Shown here: in pieces, positions 43,387-53,373 of the stretch | Position numbering within the stretch: the stretch's first letter is position 1 | Layout of the letters: each line of letters begins with the position of its first letter | Assembly: GCA_963770375.1 (NCBI GenBank) | Contig: CAVYPM010000028.1 | Location: forward strand, 558,001-622,000 | Origin: DASVBE01 sp963770375 | GTDB taxonomy: Bacteria; Actinomycetota; Actinomycetes; Streptosporangiales; Streptosporangiaceae | DNA: 64,000 nucleotides | Reading direction: 5' to 3' | Notes under the pieces: generated by a model | What the model was told of the DNA's origin: nothing | Databases searched by the model: none | The model's input: the letters and a program-made list of their open reading frames with translations, nothing else | Translations under genes and position numbers: made by a program

Positions 43387-46300
43387 ATGACTTCGGACGA
43401 CGAACTCGCTTCAATCGCCCATTCATCCGCCTTCATTTTCACAGCCGACATCATTGGGCCGGCTGGCACGGCGACCGACACAGGCGAGCAAACGGTGACT
43501 GCCGTGGTGCGTGACGTCATGAAGGCCCCGGCCGGCCTGCGCGGTCTCGTCGGGCGCGAGGTGACCGTGCATCTGCGCCACCCCCTTTCCGAGGGGACCT
43601 ACGTGCTCTTTGCCGACCCGGTCTCGTTTGGCAGCTCAATCGCTGTCCGGGAGACCGCCCACGTCGATGCGGAACAGCGCGGCGATGCGGAGTCCGCCGC
43701 GGAAAGCGGCTACGCCGCACGCCTCGCACCGCGCCTGGAGGCTGCGTCGCTGGTAGCGCTCGGCACCATCGGGAACGTCACCCCCGTGTTTCCGCCGTCC
43801 GAACGGCGGCAGCGCGTGCCGTGGGCACTGGCCCGGTTTGACATTGAGCGCGTCCTGAAAGGACCCAGGGCCCGCCGGCGCATGACGCTGATCGGGCCGT
43901 CGCCCGCCTCGAAGCACCTGCCACAGGCACCGGCGCTGCGCGCAGGTGTGCACGCCATCCTGTTGCTGCAACGGCCGCCAGAGGAGGCGATGGAGCATAT
44001 CCCACGGGGCGAGCGCCAGACCGCGGGCTTCATTGCCGAGACCTCGGACATCCAGCCACCCCAGCGCGCGGAGCAGCTCGCCCGCATCCTCAGCGCCGGG
44101 GAGGGAGTGACGATGCCGGACATGCTCAAAGTCGTCAACATGATCCCTAATAGCTGGAGCGACGAGCAGAACCAGGACAGCGAGCCGAATCTGTCTGTCA
44201 ACCCGGCCAATCCCGCCGAAATCATCGGCACGGCCTTCACCTTACGACAATCCGGCGGGTACTTCGGCAGTCAGTCCGGCGATGGCCAGCGAACTGGGCG
44301 CCGATTTTCAGTTCGGTGGATGGCGGCGATACCTGGGCGCTGCAGTTCGTGCTGCCGAGCGCGGTGGGTGATCAGCTTCCCACCTGGGATGTCACATGCC
44401 GCTACAGCGGCGCCAGCGGCGAGGTCTATTCGGGTCTGATCTCGACCGGCAGCCCCAACATCCTGATCAATCGCGCGCCGAACGCCGCCACCCAGCAGGC
44501 GATGATCGCCACCGTAAGAGGCGACCAGCCGTTCCTCGAGGCGACCTCGACGGTCGTCGGCGGGGTCAGCCATGATCGCCTGTTTGTCGGCTACAACGCC
44601 AACGGCAACCGCTCCACCGTCAACGTGTTCCCCGACGCCAGAGCGGCTGTGCCAGCTACCACCGCGACCACGCTCGACGTGCGCTTCCCCTTCGACATGC
44701 CGCCGACGCGCACCGCGATCCACGGCAGCGGCGTGATCTACTGCGCGTTCTACAGCTATGACGGCAAGGTCCGCTCGCCAGCGGATCTGCGCGACGTCGT
44801 GATTGTGAAGGACCTCAACTGGGGCACCTCGGCCCCGGCCTTCCGGGCCCTGCTCGACACTGGCGATGGGCAGGCGGGCGTGCGGGTCGCGACCGGGATT
44901 TCCAACCCGTGGTACAACTCAAATTTCGAGGATCCGTCCTTTGGCAACGATCGTTACGGGCCGGACCTCGCTATCGCGGTTGACCCCAGCAATGCCGACC
45001 GCGTATATGTCACCTACGCGACCGGAGCCAGCGCAGCCGATGCGGCGCTGCACCTGCGCTGGTCCGATGACGGCGGGCAGAACTGGTCCAGCGATGTCCG
45101 CGCCATTCCCAAGGCCAAGAACCCGAGCCTCGCGATCAATTCGCGCGGCCTTGTCGGCTTCGTCTACCAGCAGGTGGTTGGCGCCAACTGGATGACCGTA
45201 CTGGAGGTCAGTGACGACGGCTTCGCCGCCAGCTACACCACCCATGTGCTGGCCGTCACGCCCACCAGCACGCCCGCACCTGCCGGTGTTATGGCGACTT
45301 ACCTTGGCGACTACATCAAGCTGCTGGCCGTCGGCGAGGATTTCTACGGCATCTTCTCGGCCGGCAACGAGCCGGTGAAGGCGAACTTCCCCTCCGGCGT
45401 CACCTACCAGCGCAACGTCAACTGGGCGACACATACGCTGCTCAGCAACGACGGCGTCACCCCCGTCCCGTCCTCGATCGATCCCTTCTTCTTCGCGCTG
45501 AGCTTCGGGGTTCCCAAGGTCACCACCGCGATCGCCAACCGCGGCGCGTTCGGTGAGTGCTGCGCGGGTTCATTCAGGGACGAGGTGCTGACGATCAACA
45601 ACAGCGGCACCGGCCTGCTGCTGATCAGCAGCATCACCTCGTCCACAGTGGATTTCGAGGCGCCGGGTGTTCTGTCGTACCCGATCAAGCTGGAGGTCGG
45701 CGATTCGATCGACGTCGCAATCCGCTTTGCGCCGAGGTCACCGGGCGCCAAGGCAGCAACGATCCGCATCGACAGCAACGACCCCGCCTCGCCGCACCGT
45801 GTGAAAGTGTCCGGCGTCGCGCCGCGCCCACGTCTCAGTCTGGCCATCGCCAACCGTGGCTGGTTCGGCAAGGTCTGCGCCGGCCAGTTCGCCGACGAGC
45901 CGCTGATCCTCAACAACAGCGGCCACTGCCCGGTCACTGTGAGCGACGTCGCCTCGTCGTCGGGATCCTTCCAGACCCCCGAGGTCCTGGCCTTCCCGCT
46001 GCTGATCGGCCCCGGCGAATCGCTCGATCTTCCGATCCGCTTCGCGCCAGCCGCCATCGGTACGGCCACTGGCACGATCACCGTCACCAGCAGCGATCCA
46101 GACAGCCCGCATACGGTGCAGGTGACGGGAACCGCACCGGCCGGGCAACTGGTCGTCACCGGGTCGCTCTGCTTCGGCGGTGTGCGGGCTTGCTGCCGAG
46201 CCGAACGAACGATCCACGTGTGCAATATGGGCGAATGCGCCCTGCACGTCAGCAAGGTGGCGTTCAAGCGGAAGAACCCGCACTGGAAACTGATCAACAA

Positions 46301-46580
46301 TCCGTTCCCGGCCACGTTGCCGCCCGGCGCCTGCCTTGGCCTTGTCATCCGCTACAAAGCGACCGAGAGGTGCCCGGTCGCCTGTGAGCTGGTCATCACC
46401 AGCGACGATCCGGCGGTACCGGTGAAGACCCTCGACGTGATGGCCTACACGATCTGGGACGAGTGCCGTTGCCAACGGGACTGCGACAAGTGCGGCGGCC
46501 GAGGCTGCGACCGTTGCCGCTGCGGCGCCTGTGACGGTGCTGCCGACGACTGCTGCGCCGACGAGGACGATGACGATTGA
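43387..46580 (+). CDS. ASH-domain / Asp-box protein with Cys-rich tail, frame break
   Basis: This is a large protein of about 1060 aa. The N-terminal 250 residues (FIFTADIIGPAGTATDTGEQ) are of unknown fold. The middle resembles BNR/sialidase propellers: SSVDGGDTW and LRWSDDGGQNWSSD are Asp boxes, but no sialidase active site is evident. Three ASH / choice-of-anchor-D repeats follow (TTAIANRGAFGECCAGSF, LAIANRGWFGKVCAGQF and a third). The tail CRCQRDCDKCGGRGCDRCRC is cysteine-rich and ends in an acidic run. The frame breaks near 44290, consistent with one missing base. GC3 is visibly lower and GAT/GGT more frequent than in neighbours, suggesting transfer. Confidence 0.7.
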
Positions 46581-46592
46581 CAAAAAGGAAGA

Positions 46593-47726
46593 ATGCGTCG
46601 ATGGAGATGCTCCGGCTCATTGTCGTGGACCGCTGGGTGTGGCTGCCTGCAGACTGATGTAGTGCCGGCCACGTGCTATGCCAGGAGCGGAGAGGTGAAC
46701 ATCGCCTATCAGGCTTTCGGCGATGGCCCTGTTGATCTGGTGTTCGTGCCCGGCTTCATCTCGCACATTGAGCTCGCCTGGGAAGAGCCGTACCTAGCCC
46801 GGTTTCTGCGGCGGCTCGCGGCCTTCACCCGGGTGATCTTCTTCGACAAGCGGGGCACGGGGCTGTCGGATCCGGTCTCGCGGCCGCCTGGCCTGGCTGA
46901 GCGGATGGACGACATCCGGGCCGTGATGGATGCGGTCGGCTCGCAGCGGGCTGCCTTGTTCGGTGTTTCCGACGGGGGGTGCCTGTGCATTGCGTTCGCG
47001 GTTGCCCATCCGGACCGGTCAGCCTCGCTGGTCACCTATGGGTCATTCGCCCGCCGGCTCCGTGCTGCGGACTACCCGTGGGGCTGGTCTGCTGAGCATC
47101 TGGCGGAAGTCCTGCGCGGGATGGATCAGGGCTGGGCCAGCGGGAAGTGGTGGGCCGCGGCCAATCCGAGCGTGGCCGGCGATGAGCATTACCAGGCATG
47201 GTGGGCACGTTACCTGCGGGCCGCTGCCAGCCCCTCGATGGGGCGCGGGGCCCTTGGCCTGAACGCCGGGCTCGACATCCGCCACCTGCTGGCTCAGGTT
47301 GCTGTCCCGACCCTGGTCATCCACCGCACGAACGAGCAGTGGGTGGATGTCGGCAACAGCAGATACCTCGCCGCGCACATTGACGGCGCACAGCTCATCG
47401 AGGCATCCGGCGTGGACCACCGGCCCTGGCTAGGTGACGCCGACGAGATCCTCGACGCAATCGAGACCTTCCTCACCGGCACGTCCGCCCGGCCGCGCAC
47501 CAGGCGGTACGCGACGGGGGCGGAGGCGCTGAGCCGACGGGAGCGCGAGATCGTCGCCCTGACCGTGGCCGGGGAGAGTGCGCCGGCCATCGCGGCTGCG
47601 CTGTTCCTCAGCGAGCGCACCGTGGAGAGCCATCTCGCACGCGCCTACGCCAAGCTCGGCGTGCATTCCAAGCCCGAGCTGGCCCGGCGGGCAGCCCAGC
47701 TCGGCATGGCTCCCGACTCGCCCTGA
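46593..47726 (+). CDS. alpha/beta-hydrolase fused to LuxR-type HTH
   Basis: This protein of up to 377 aa has an alpha/beta-hydrolase domain (VNIAYQAFGDGPVDLVFVPG, FFDKRGTGLSDPV, nucleophile elbow FGVSDGGCLC, GVDHRPWLG with the catalytic His). A C-terminal LuxR HTH follows (SRREREIVALTVAGESAPAI, then FLSERTVESHLARAYAKLGV). The fusion suggests a regulator whose activity responds to, or is set by, a hydrolysable or bound ligand. The start is uncertain: ATG 46593 or GTG 46662, the latter just before PATCYARSGEVNIAY. Confidence 0.87.
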   Translation: MRRWRCSGSLSWTAGCGCLQTDVVPATCYARSGEVNIAYQAFGDGPVDLVFVPGFISHIELAWEEPYLARFLRRLAAFTRVIFFDKRGTGLSDPVSRPPGLAERMDDIRAVMDAVGSQRAALFGVSDGGCLCIAFAVAHPDRSASLVTYGSFARRLRAADYPWGWSAEHLAEVLRGMDQGWASGKWWAAANPSVAGDEHYQAWWARYLRAAASPSMGRGALGLNAGLDIRHLLAQVAVPTLVIHRTNEQWVDVGNSRYLAAHIDGAQLIEASGVDHRPWLGDADEILDAIETFLTGTSARPRTRRYATGAEALSRREREIVALTVAGESAPAIAAALFLSERTVESHLARAYAKLGVHSKPELARRAAQLGMAPDSP

Positions 47727-47934
47727 CCGGCCAGCCCCCGATTCCGTACAAGTACGGATGCTGGCGCGCCCCGCGGTCCGTAGCGTTCTGACCAGGAGTT
47801 TTACCCCGCCGGGTAGCACCGCTGCTTGTCTGGCTCAAGGTCGCTGACGCTGTGGCTTGTGTCCGGCGTCGGCGCCTCGAGCGACACCGGCGAGGTATCG
47901 CAGCGGCCTGATCGCAGTACCGGAGGTATGAATC

Positions 47935-48231
47935 ATGAAATTCGCGCAGATCATCGAATTCACCACGGAGAGCATCGACGAATTCAACGCCGGCCTCGAT
48001 GAGTGGATGGCCAGGTCCGACGGTCACCGGATACCGCACCGGGCCGTGCTCAGACGAGACCGCGACGCCCAGGACCGCTACCTGCTCATGGTGGAATTCG
48101 CCTCTTACGAGCAGGGCATGGAGAACTCCAGCCGGCCAGAAACCGGAGAGTTCGCCACGTTCCTGGCCGGGATCAGCGATAGCACGCTGACCTTCCGCAA
48201 CCTGGACGAGCTCCGCGAAGAAGATCTCTAG
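47935..48231 (+). CDS. small dimeric alpha/beta-barrel-like protein
   Basis: This 98-aa protein (MKFAQIIEFTTESIDEFNAG, RYLLMVEFASYEQGMENSSR) has the strand-helix-strand pattern of ferredoxin-like dimeric barrels. No catalytic residue is obvious. GGAGGT lies 7 bp before the ATG. It is about 100 bp upstream of the GMC oxidoreductase on the same strand and may be co-expressed. Confidence 0.7.
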   Translation: MKFAQIIEFTTESIDEFNAGLDEWMARSDGHRIPHRAVLRRDRDAQDRYLLMVEFASYEQGMENSSRPETGEFATFLAGISDSTLTFRNLDELREEDL

Positions 48232-48338
48232 AAGAAGCGACCCGCGCACATGACGCAGCATGGTTTCGTTCAGAGCGCAGCAGGCGGAACTATCTTGATC
48301 ACCCCTTCCGGGCCGCGGCACGCAGGAGGTCTGGGCGC

Positions 48339-49880
48339 ATGGAATTTGACGACATCATCGTGGGTGGCGGTTCGGCCGGTGCGGTGCTGGCGGCGCGGCT
48401 GTCGGAGGAACCGGCCCGCCGCGTCCTGCTGCTGGAGGCGGGCCCGCACTACGCGACGCTCGAGTCGACCCCTGCCGATCTGCAGGACGGCTGGCGCATG
48501 TCGTTGCGGGCGCACGACTGGGCGCTGACCGCGCAGGCCGTGCCCGGCCGGGCCATTCCCTATCCGCGTGGCCGGGTGATCGGCGGCTCGTCTGCTGTCA
48601 ATGCCACGATCGCGCTGCGCGGCGTGCCGGCCGATTACGACGAGTGGGCGGCGCTGGGCAACGGTGAGTGGAGCTGGGCGAAGGTACTGCCGCACTTTCG
48701 CCGGCTGGAAGACGACCCGGAGGGCGCGGGCGAGCTGCATGGGCGCGGCGGCCCGGTCGCGATCTGCCGCTGGCGGCTTGATGAACTGATCCCGGTCCAG
48801 CGCGCCTTCTTCGAGGTCTGCCGCCGCCTCGGCTTCCCCGAGGTCACCGACCACAACCACCCGCAAGCGGCTGGCGTGGGCCCATTCCCGCAAAACCGGC
48901 GGGGCCGCCTGCGCCTGTCGACGGCGATCGCCTACCTGCTGCCCGCCCGGCACCGGCCCAACCTCACTATCCGTCCGCACTGCCTGGTCAACCGGGTCCT
49001 GGTCACCGGCGACCGGGCGGTCGGTGTGGACATCGCCGGCGAAGGCGAGCCAGTACAGGTCCGCGGGAGGCGCATAACCCTGGCCGCTGGCGCCATCGGC
49101 TCGCCAGCGATCCTGCTCCGCTCGGGTATCGGACCCCAGGCCGCGATGGCCGGCCTGGGCATCGAGCCAGTGGCGGACCTTCCCGGCGTCGGCGCGGGCC
49201 TGGCCGATCACCCGGTCACCCGGCTGCTGCTCGTCCCCAAGCCGGGCAGCTGCGACCCGCAGACCCCGCTCGCGCAGATGGTCCTGCGCTACACCGCACC
49301 CGGCTCGGGCGAGTTCAACGACATGCAGCAGGTCGTGTTCAGCCACGTCGACGTAGCTGGCATCGGCGGCCAGCAGGCGGTCGCGGCGGTAGGCACACCG
49401 CTGGCGATCGGGCTGCCCGTCGCGCTCGAGCGCCCGCACGCACGCGGCCGGCTGGAACTTGCGAGCACCGACCCGCGGGTCCAGCCGCTGATCCAGCTCG
49501 GCTTCGCCAGCGACCCGCAGGACCTGCGCCGGCTCGTCGAGGGCGTCCGCCTCGCCTGGCAGATCGCCCACCAGCCGGAGATCACCCGCCACATGCACCA
49601 CGTCGCCCTGCTCTCGGAGGAAACGATGGGCTCGGACGACGCGCTAGCGGCGTACGTCCGGGCAACCGTATCGACCCAGTTCCATCCCTGCGGCACAGCC
49701 AGGATGGGCCCGGCTGGCGATCCGATGGCAGTGGTCGACCAGCATTGCCGGGTCCGCGCCATCCCCAACCTGCGCGTGGCCGATGCGTCGGTCATGCCGG
49801 CCATCCCACGCGCGAACATCAACCTCACCTGCATCATGATCGGCGAGCATGTATCTGACTGGATGCGAGACGAGGTGTAG
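48339..49880 (+). CDS. GMC-family FAD oxidoreductase
   Basis: This 513-aa glucose-methanol-choline oxidoreductase uses FAD to oxidise an alcohol. DDIIVGGGSAGAVLAARLSE is the FAD motif; PRGRVIGGSSAVNATIALRG is the first GMC signature. LAAGAIGSPAILLRSGIGP is the second. The active-site His is in TQFHPCGTARMG, and RANINLTCIMIGEH ends the core. Choline-dehydrogenase-like and mycofactocin-linked relatives exist, but no mycofactocin genes are in the window. It has GGAGGT before the ATG. Confidence 0.92.
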   Translation: MEFDDIIVGGGSAGAVLAARLSEEPARRVLLLEAGPHYATLESTPADLQDGWRMSLRAHDWALTAQAVPGRAIPYPRGRVIGGSSAVNATIALRGVPADYDEWAALGNGEWSWAKVLPHFRRLEDDPEGAGELHGRGGPVAICRWRLDELIPVQRAFFEVCRRLGFPEVTDHNHPQAAGVGPFPQNRRGRLRLSTAIAYLLPARHRPNLTIRPHCLVNRVLVTGDRAVGVDIAGEGEPVQVRGRRITLAAGAIGSPAILLRSGIGPQAAMAGLGIEPVADLPGVGAGLADHPVTRLLLVPKPGSCDPQTPLAQMVLRYTAPGSGEFNDMQQVVFSHVDVAGIGGQQAVAAVGTPLAIGLPVALERPHARGRLELASTDPRVQPLIQLGFASDPQDLRRLVEGVRLAWQIAHQPEITRHMHHVALLSEETMGSDDALAAYVRATVSTQFHPCGTARMGPAGDPMAVVDQHCRVRAIPNLRVADASVMPAIPRANINLTCIMIGEHVSDWMRDEV

Positions 49881-49937
49881 CCAGCCGCAGCTAAGCGTCT
49901 GATCAGAGGTTCGGGCCCGGATGTTGCGTCTGGCCCG

Positions 49938-50660
49938 TCAGCCGACGTCGGCCCGACGTGGTTCGCTGGCTCGTTTCAGTGGCCATCGCGATGCGAGCAG
50001 CCAGGTCAGGGTTCCGGAGAGCAGGCCGATCGCGGCTCCGCCAAGGACGTCGATGGGCCAGTGGGCTCCGATGTAGACCCTGTTGCACCCCACGAGCACC
50101 GCGAACACGAGGCCGGCGATGCGGTGGGGCCAGCGCATCCAAGGCCACAGCGCGGAAACCGCGGCGACGACCAAAGCGGTGTGCGCGGAAGGGTAGGCGT
50201 TGCCGTGCGGGCTGACCGGGTAGCCGTGGGTGTCCAGGCCGGGTATCACCGCCAGAGGGCGGGGCTGGTCCGCCAGCCGCTTGATGACCTGCGCCACGAG
50301 CTCGCCAAGGATGAGGGAGACGACCAGGGCGCACAGCACCTCCAGACGCTGCGACCCGGGGGCGGCCCACAAGATGGAGCCCGCGAGCACGAGCGCCACT
50401 ACGAGCAGGGGAACCGGCCGGAGCAGCGGGTTCACCACGGCGAAGACCGCGGCGAAGGGCTGCGGGGGGTGGTTGAACCACAGAACAAGGCCGGTCTGCG
50501 CCGTCATTGCCCCGGGCTGCAGTGCGAGCCAGGCCGTCACTGCGATCACGGCAATTGACAGGCTGCCGAGCACGACGGCGATGATCGGCCGGGGAGGCCT
50601 GAGCCCGTCCGGCAACCGATCCGGCCTTGGGCTCCCCGGGCTACCACCGTCCACGGCCAC
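49938..50660 (-). CDS. PAP2-family membrane phosphatase
   Basis: This 240-aa membrane phosphatase of the PAP2 superfamily has about six helices. The three catalytic motifs are present: KRLADQPRP, YPSAHTALV and RVYIGAHWPIDVLGG, the last giving Arg, His and Asp. It probably removes phosphate from a lipid such as phosphatidate or undecaprenyl diphosphate. The C-terminus is basic. Confidence 0.92.
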   Translation of the reverse strand: MAVDGGSPGSPRPDRLPDGLRPPRPIIAVVLGSLSIAVIAVTAWLALQPGAMTAQTGLVLWFNHPPQPFAAVFAVVNPLLRPVPLLVVALVLAGSILWAAPGSQRLEVLCALVVSLILGELVAQVIKRLADQPRPLAVIPGLDTHGYPVSPHGNAYPSAHTALVVAAVSALWPWMRWPHRIAGLVFAVLVGCNRVYIGAHWPIDVLGGAAIGLLSGTLTWLLASRWPLKRASEPRRADVG

Positions 50661-50733
50661 GTTTCCGGAGCCTACGCGACCGGGACCCAGTGCCAGGGCG
50701 GCGGAGCCGTAACCCCGCCCGCAGAGCCGCCCG

Positions 50734-51510
50734 CTAGTCCATCGCCCCGATGACGTTCTGGTCCCAGTCGATGACCGAGCCGGTCACCACGCCGCTCCGG
50801 TCCGACAGCAGGAACACCACGAAGTCGGCGATCTCCCCGACCTGGCCGAGCCGGCCCATCGGCAGCGACTCCCCCGCCCGCTGCTGCCACCCGTCGGCCG
50901 CCCCGTGGAACGTCCGCTGCGTAGCGTCCTCACCCTCGGTGTCGGTCCAGCCGATGTTCAGGCCGTTGACCCGGATCCGGTCCCAGCGGTGCGCGTGCGC
51001 CGCGTTCCTGGTCAGGCCGATCAGCCCGGCCTTCGCCGCCACGTACGGCGCCAGGTACGCCTGCCCGGCGTGCGCGGAGATCGAGATGATGTTCACGATC
51101 GCGCCCGGCGCACCGCGGGACACCATGTCCGCCACCGCGGCCTGCATCAGGAAGAACGGCCCGCGCAGGTTGACCGCGATGTGCTGGTCGAACAGCTCGG
51201 GAGTGGTGTCCAGGAGGGTGCCGCGGGTGGTCAGCCCGGCCGAGTTCACCAGCCCGTCGATCCGGCCGTAGACGCCGATCGTCGCCTCGACCGCGGCCCG
51301 GGCCTGGCCCGGGTCGCTGATGTCGGCCTCCACGAACGCGGCGTGCGCGCCGTCGGCGCGCAGGTCCGCGGCGACCTGGCCGCCGGCCGCGGCGTTGCGG
51401 CCGGCGACCATGACCTGGGCACCCTGGCCGGCCGCGGCCCGGGCGACGCCCGCGCCGAGCCCCTGAGTGCCCCCGCTGATCAGCACAACCTTCGAATCGA
51501 GCAGACCCAT
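50734..51510 (-). CDS. short-chain dehydrogenase/reductase
   Basis: This 258-aa classical SDR has SGGTQGLGAGVARAAAGQGA at the N-terminus, GLVNSAGLTTRGTLLDTT, and the catalytic Ser/Tyr/Lys in IISISAHAGQAYLAPYVAAK. The C-terminal FVVFLLSDRSGVVTGSVIDW is usual. AGRN after the second strand favours NADP(H). It starts at the ATG at 51510; the longer frame upstream is not protein-like. The substrate is unknown. Confidence 0.92.
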   Translation of the reverse strand: MGLLDSKVVLISGGTQGLGAGVARAAAGQGAQVMVAGRNAAAGGQVAADLRADGAHAAFVEADISDPGQARAAVEATIGVYGRIDGLVNSAGLTTRGTLLDTTPELFDQHIAVNLRGPFFLMQAAVADMVSRGAPGAIVNIISISAHAGQAYLAPYVAAKAGLIGLTRNAAHAHRWDRIRVNGLNIGWTDTEGEDATQRTFHGAADGWQQRAGESLPMGRLGQVGEIADFVVFLLSDRSGVVTGSVIDWDQNVIGAMD

Positions 51511-51584
51511 GCGGGCCACTTTAGTGATCATCCCGGCCCGGCCGGCCAGTCCAGCCGGCCGGCCGGCACCAGGCCCGTGCGGGA

Positions 51585-53201
51585 TTACGGGGCCGTGCAG
51601 AAGCTGGGGCTGACTCCTGGTCCCTTGCCGGCCGACTCGGTCAGGCTGACCGCCGTGTTCCCCGCGACGTGGGTGCCAGCGTGAGGGCTCTGGCTGATCA
51701 CGTTCCCGGCTGGCACCGTGCAGCTCCGCGTCGTGGACACCGATCCCACCCTCAGCCCCGCCGCGGTGATCGCGCTCTGCGCGCTGCCGTCGTCGAGGCC
51801 GACCACATTCGGCACGGTGGCCAGATCGCACACCGTCAGGCCCACCGGGGTGCCGAACGGCTCCCGCGTCCCTGGTGCCAGGTCGCTGCCGACGATCTGC
51901 CCGGAACTGGACGCCGGGCAGTTGGTCGTGTGGTGGAGCGGCCCCGACGGCCCGGCCAGGCCGTAGAACCGCAGCGTATAAGCCGCCGTGTCAGGGGAAA
52001 GGCCAGTCACGTCGGGCACGGCCGGCACTGGTGCGGCATACGTCTGGGAGTTGTCGATAAAGGCACCAGCGACCCAGGCCTGGCCCGGGCTCGACACGGC
52101 CACGGAGCCGATGGGGTTGTTGTCGCCACCGCCGGGCCCGGGCAGGTTCGCCGCGGCCCACGTGCTGCCGTCATAGTGCAGCACGAACGGCACGATCACG
52201 CCGCCGCTGCCTTCCTGGTAGGAGCCCGCTGCCCAGACGTCGCTGGGCGACGAGCTGGCCATACCGCCCAGGCCGTTGGTGAAGCCCGAGCCGCCCGGGT
52301 TGGGGACCTGGGCCTGGCTCCAGCCGGACCCGTCAAAGTGCATGATCAGTGTCTGCGAGTTGCCGCTGCTGCTGGGCTGCGAGCCCGCGACCCACACGCT
52401 GTTCGCGGACACCGCGGCGATGCCGGATATCTGCGCCTGCGCCGGGGCCGGCAAGGCCCGTGGGGCCCAGGCGCTGCCGTCCCAGTGGTACAGCACCGGA
52501 ACGGAAGAGCCACCAAAGGTGGAGCCGAGCGCCCACACGTCGCTGCCGCTCGCCCCGCTCACCGCGGTGAACACCTGGTGAGTGCCGTCCGCCGGCGGCG
52601 GGACCGTCCTCTGGATCCAGTTCGAGCCGTCCCAGTGCAGGGCCAGCGGCACCTCGCCGGGCCCGTTTCCTGACTGCCCGACCGCCCACACGTCGTTGGC
52701 CGACAGCGCGTCCACGCTGAGCAGCAGGCCGTTGCCGCCGGCCGGGGTGGGGCTGGGCTGCCGGGTCCAGGCCGTGCCGTCCCAGTGCAGGATCAGGGTC
52801 TGGGCGAGGTTCGTGCTGGCGTCGGTGGTGTAGCCGACCGCCCAGACGTTGCTGGCCGACGCCGCGGACACGCCGAACAGCCGGGCGTCGGAGGTCAGCG
52901 GCGGGGCGGGCGTCACCGCCCACGAGCCGTTAGTCCAGTGCTCGATCAGGGCCCGGTTCGAGCCGGCGATGTTCGGGGCCTGGGTGTAGCCGACGGCCCA
53001 CACGTCGCACTGGGCGACCGCGGCGATCCCGGTCAGCGTGTTCACCACCTGCGGCCCAGCGGGATTGGCCGGCTGGCCGCCGGCCCAGTTCTGGCAGGTG
53101 TCCGCCGCGGCTACCCCGGCCGCGGGCCCGGTTACCAGGCCAGCCGCGGCCACCACGGCCGCCCCTAGCCAGGCCAGGCGCCATCGCTTCGCGCGCATCA
53201 T
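51585..53201 (-). CDS. secreted WAVG-repeat protein with PASTA domains
   Basis: This 538-aa secreted protein has a signal peptide (WLGAAVVAAAGLVTGPAAGV), then about seven WAVG-type repeats (SASNVWAVGYTTD, ANDVWAVGQSGNG, SGSDVWALGSTFGG). Two C-terminal PASTA domains follow: VPDVTGLSPDTAAYTLRFYG and VPNVVGLDDGSAQSAITAAG. PASTA domains bind muropeptides or peptidoglycan. The N-terminal repeats match those at 36170. This suggests a wall-bound beta-propeller-like protein. Its partner is unknown. Confidence 0.85.
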   Translation of the reverse strand: MMRAKRWRLAWLGAAVVAAAGLVTGPAAGVAAADTCQNWAGGQPANPAGPQVVNTLTGIAAVAQCDVWAVGYTQAPNIAGSNRALIEHWTNGSWAVTPAPPLTSDARLFGVSAASASNVWAVGYTTDASTNLAQTLILHWDGTAWTRQPSPTPAGGNGLLLSVDALSANDVWAVGQSGNGPGEVPLALHWDGSNWIQRTVPPPADGTHQVFTAVSGASGSDVWALGSTFGGSSVPVLYHWDGSAWAPRALPAPAQAQISGIAAVSANSVWVAGSQPSSSGNSQTLIMHFDGSGWSQAQVPNPGGSGFTNGLGGMASSSPSDVWAAGSYQEGSGGVIVPFVLHYDGSTWAAANLPGPGGGDNNPIGSVAVSSPGQAWVAGAFIDNSQTYAAPVPAVPDVTGLSPDTAAYTLRFYGLAGPSGPLHHTTNCPASSSGQIVGSDLAPGTREPFGTPVGLTVCDLATVPNVVGLDDGSAQSAITAAGLRVGSVSTTRSCTVPAGNVISQSPHAGTHVAGNTAVSLTESAGKGPGVSPSFCTAP

Positions 53202-53373
53202 GCAGAGCTCCTTCCGGACCAGCCAGCATCAGGCAGCTCCCCGGGATATCCGCCCGGCCGGGGAGGCACACGGGATGGCGGCTGCACCGGCGGATGCCGC
53301 AGGAACGTGCCCCGCCCGGCTCCGGTTCAGCGCACCAGGAAGCCGTTGCTTGCGCTGCTAGCCGTAAGCTCTG

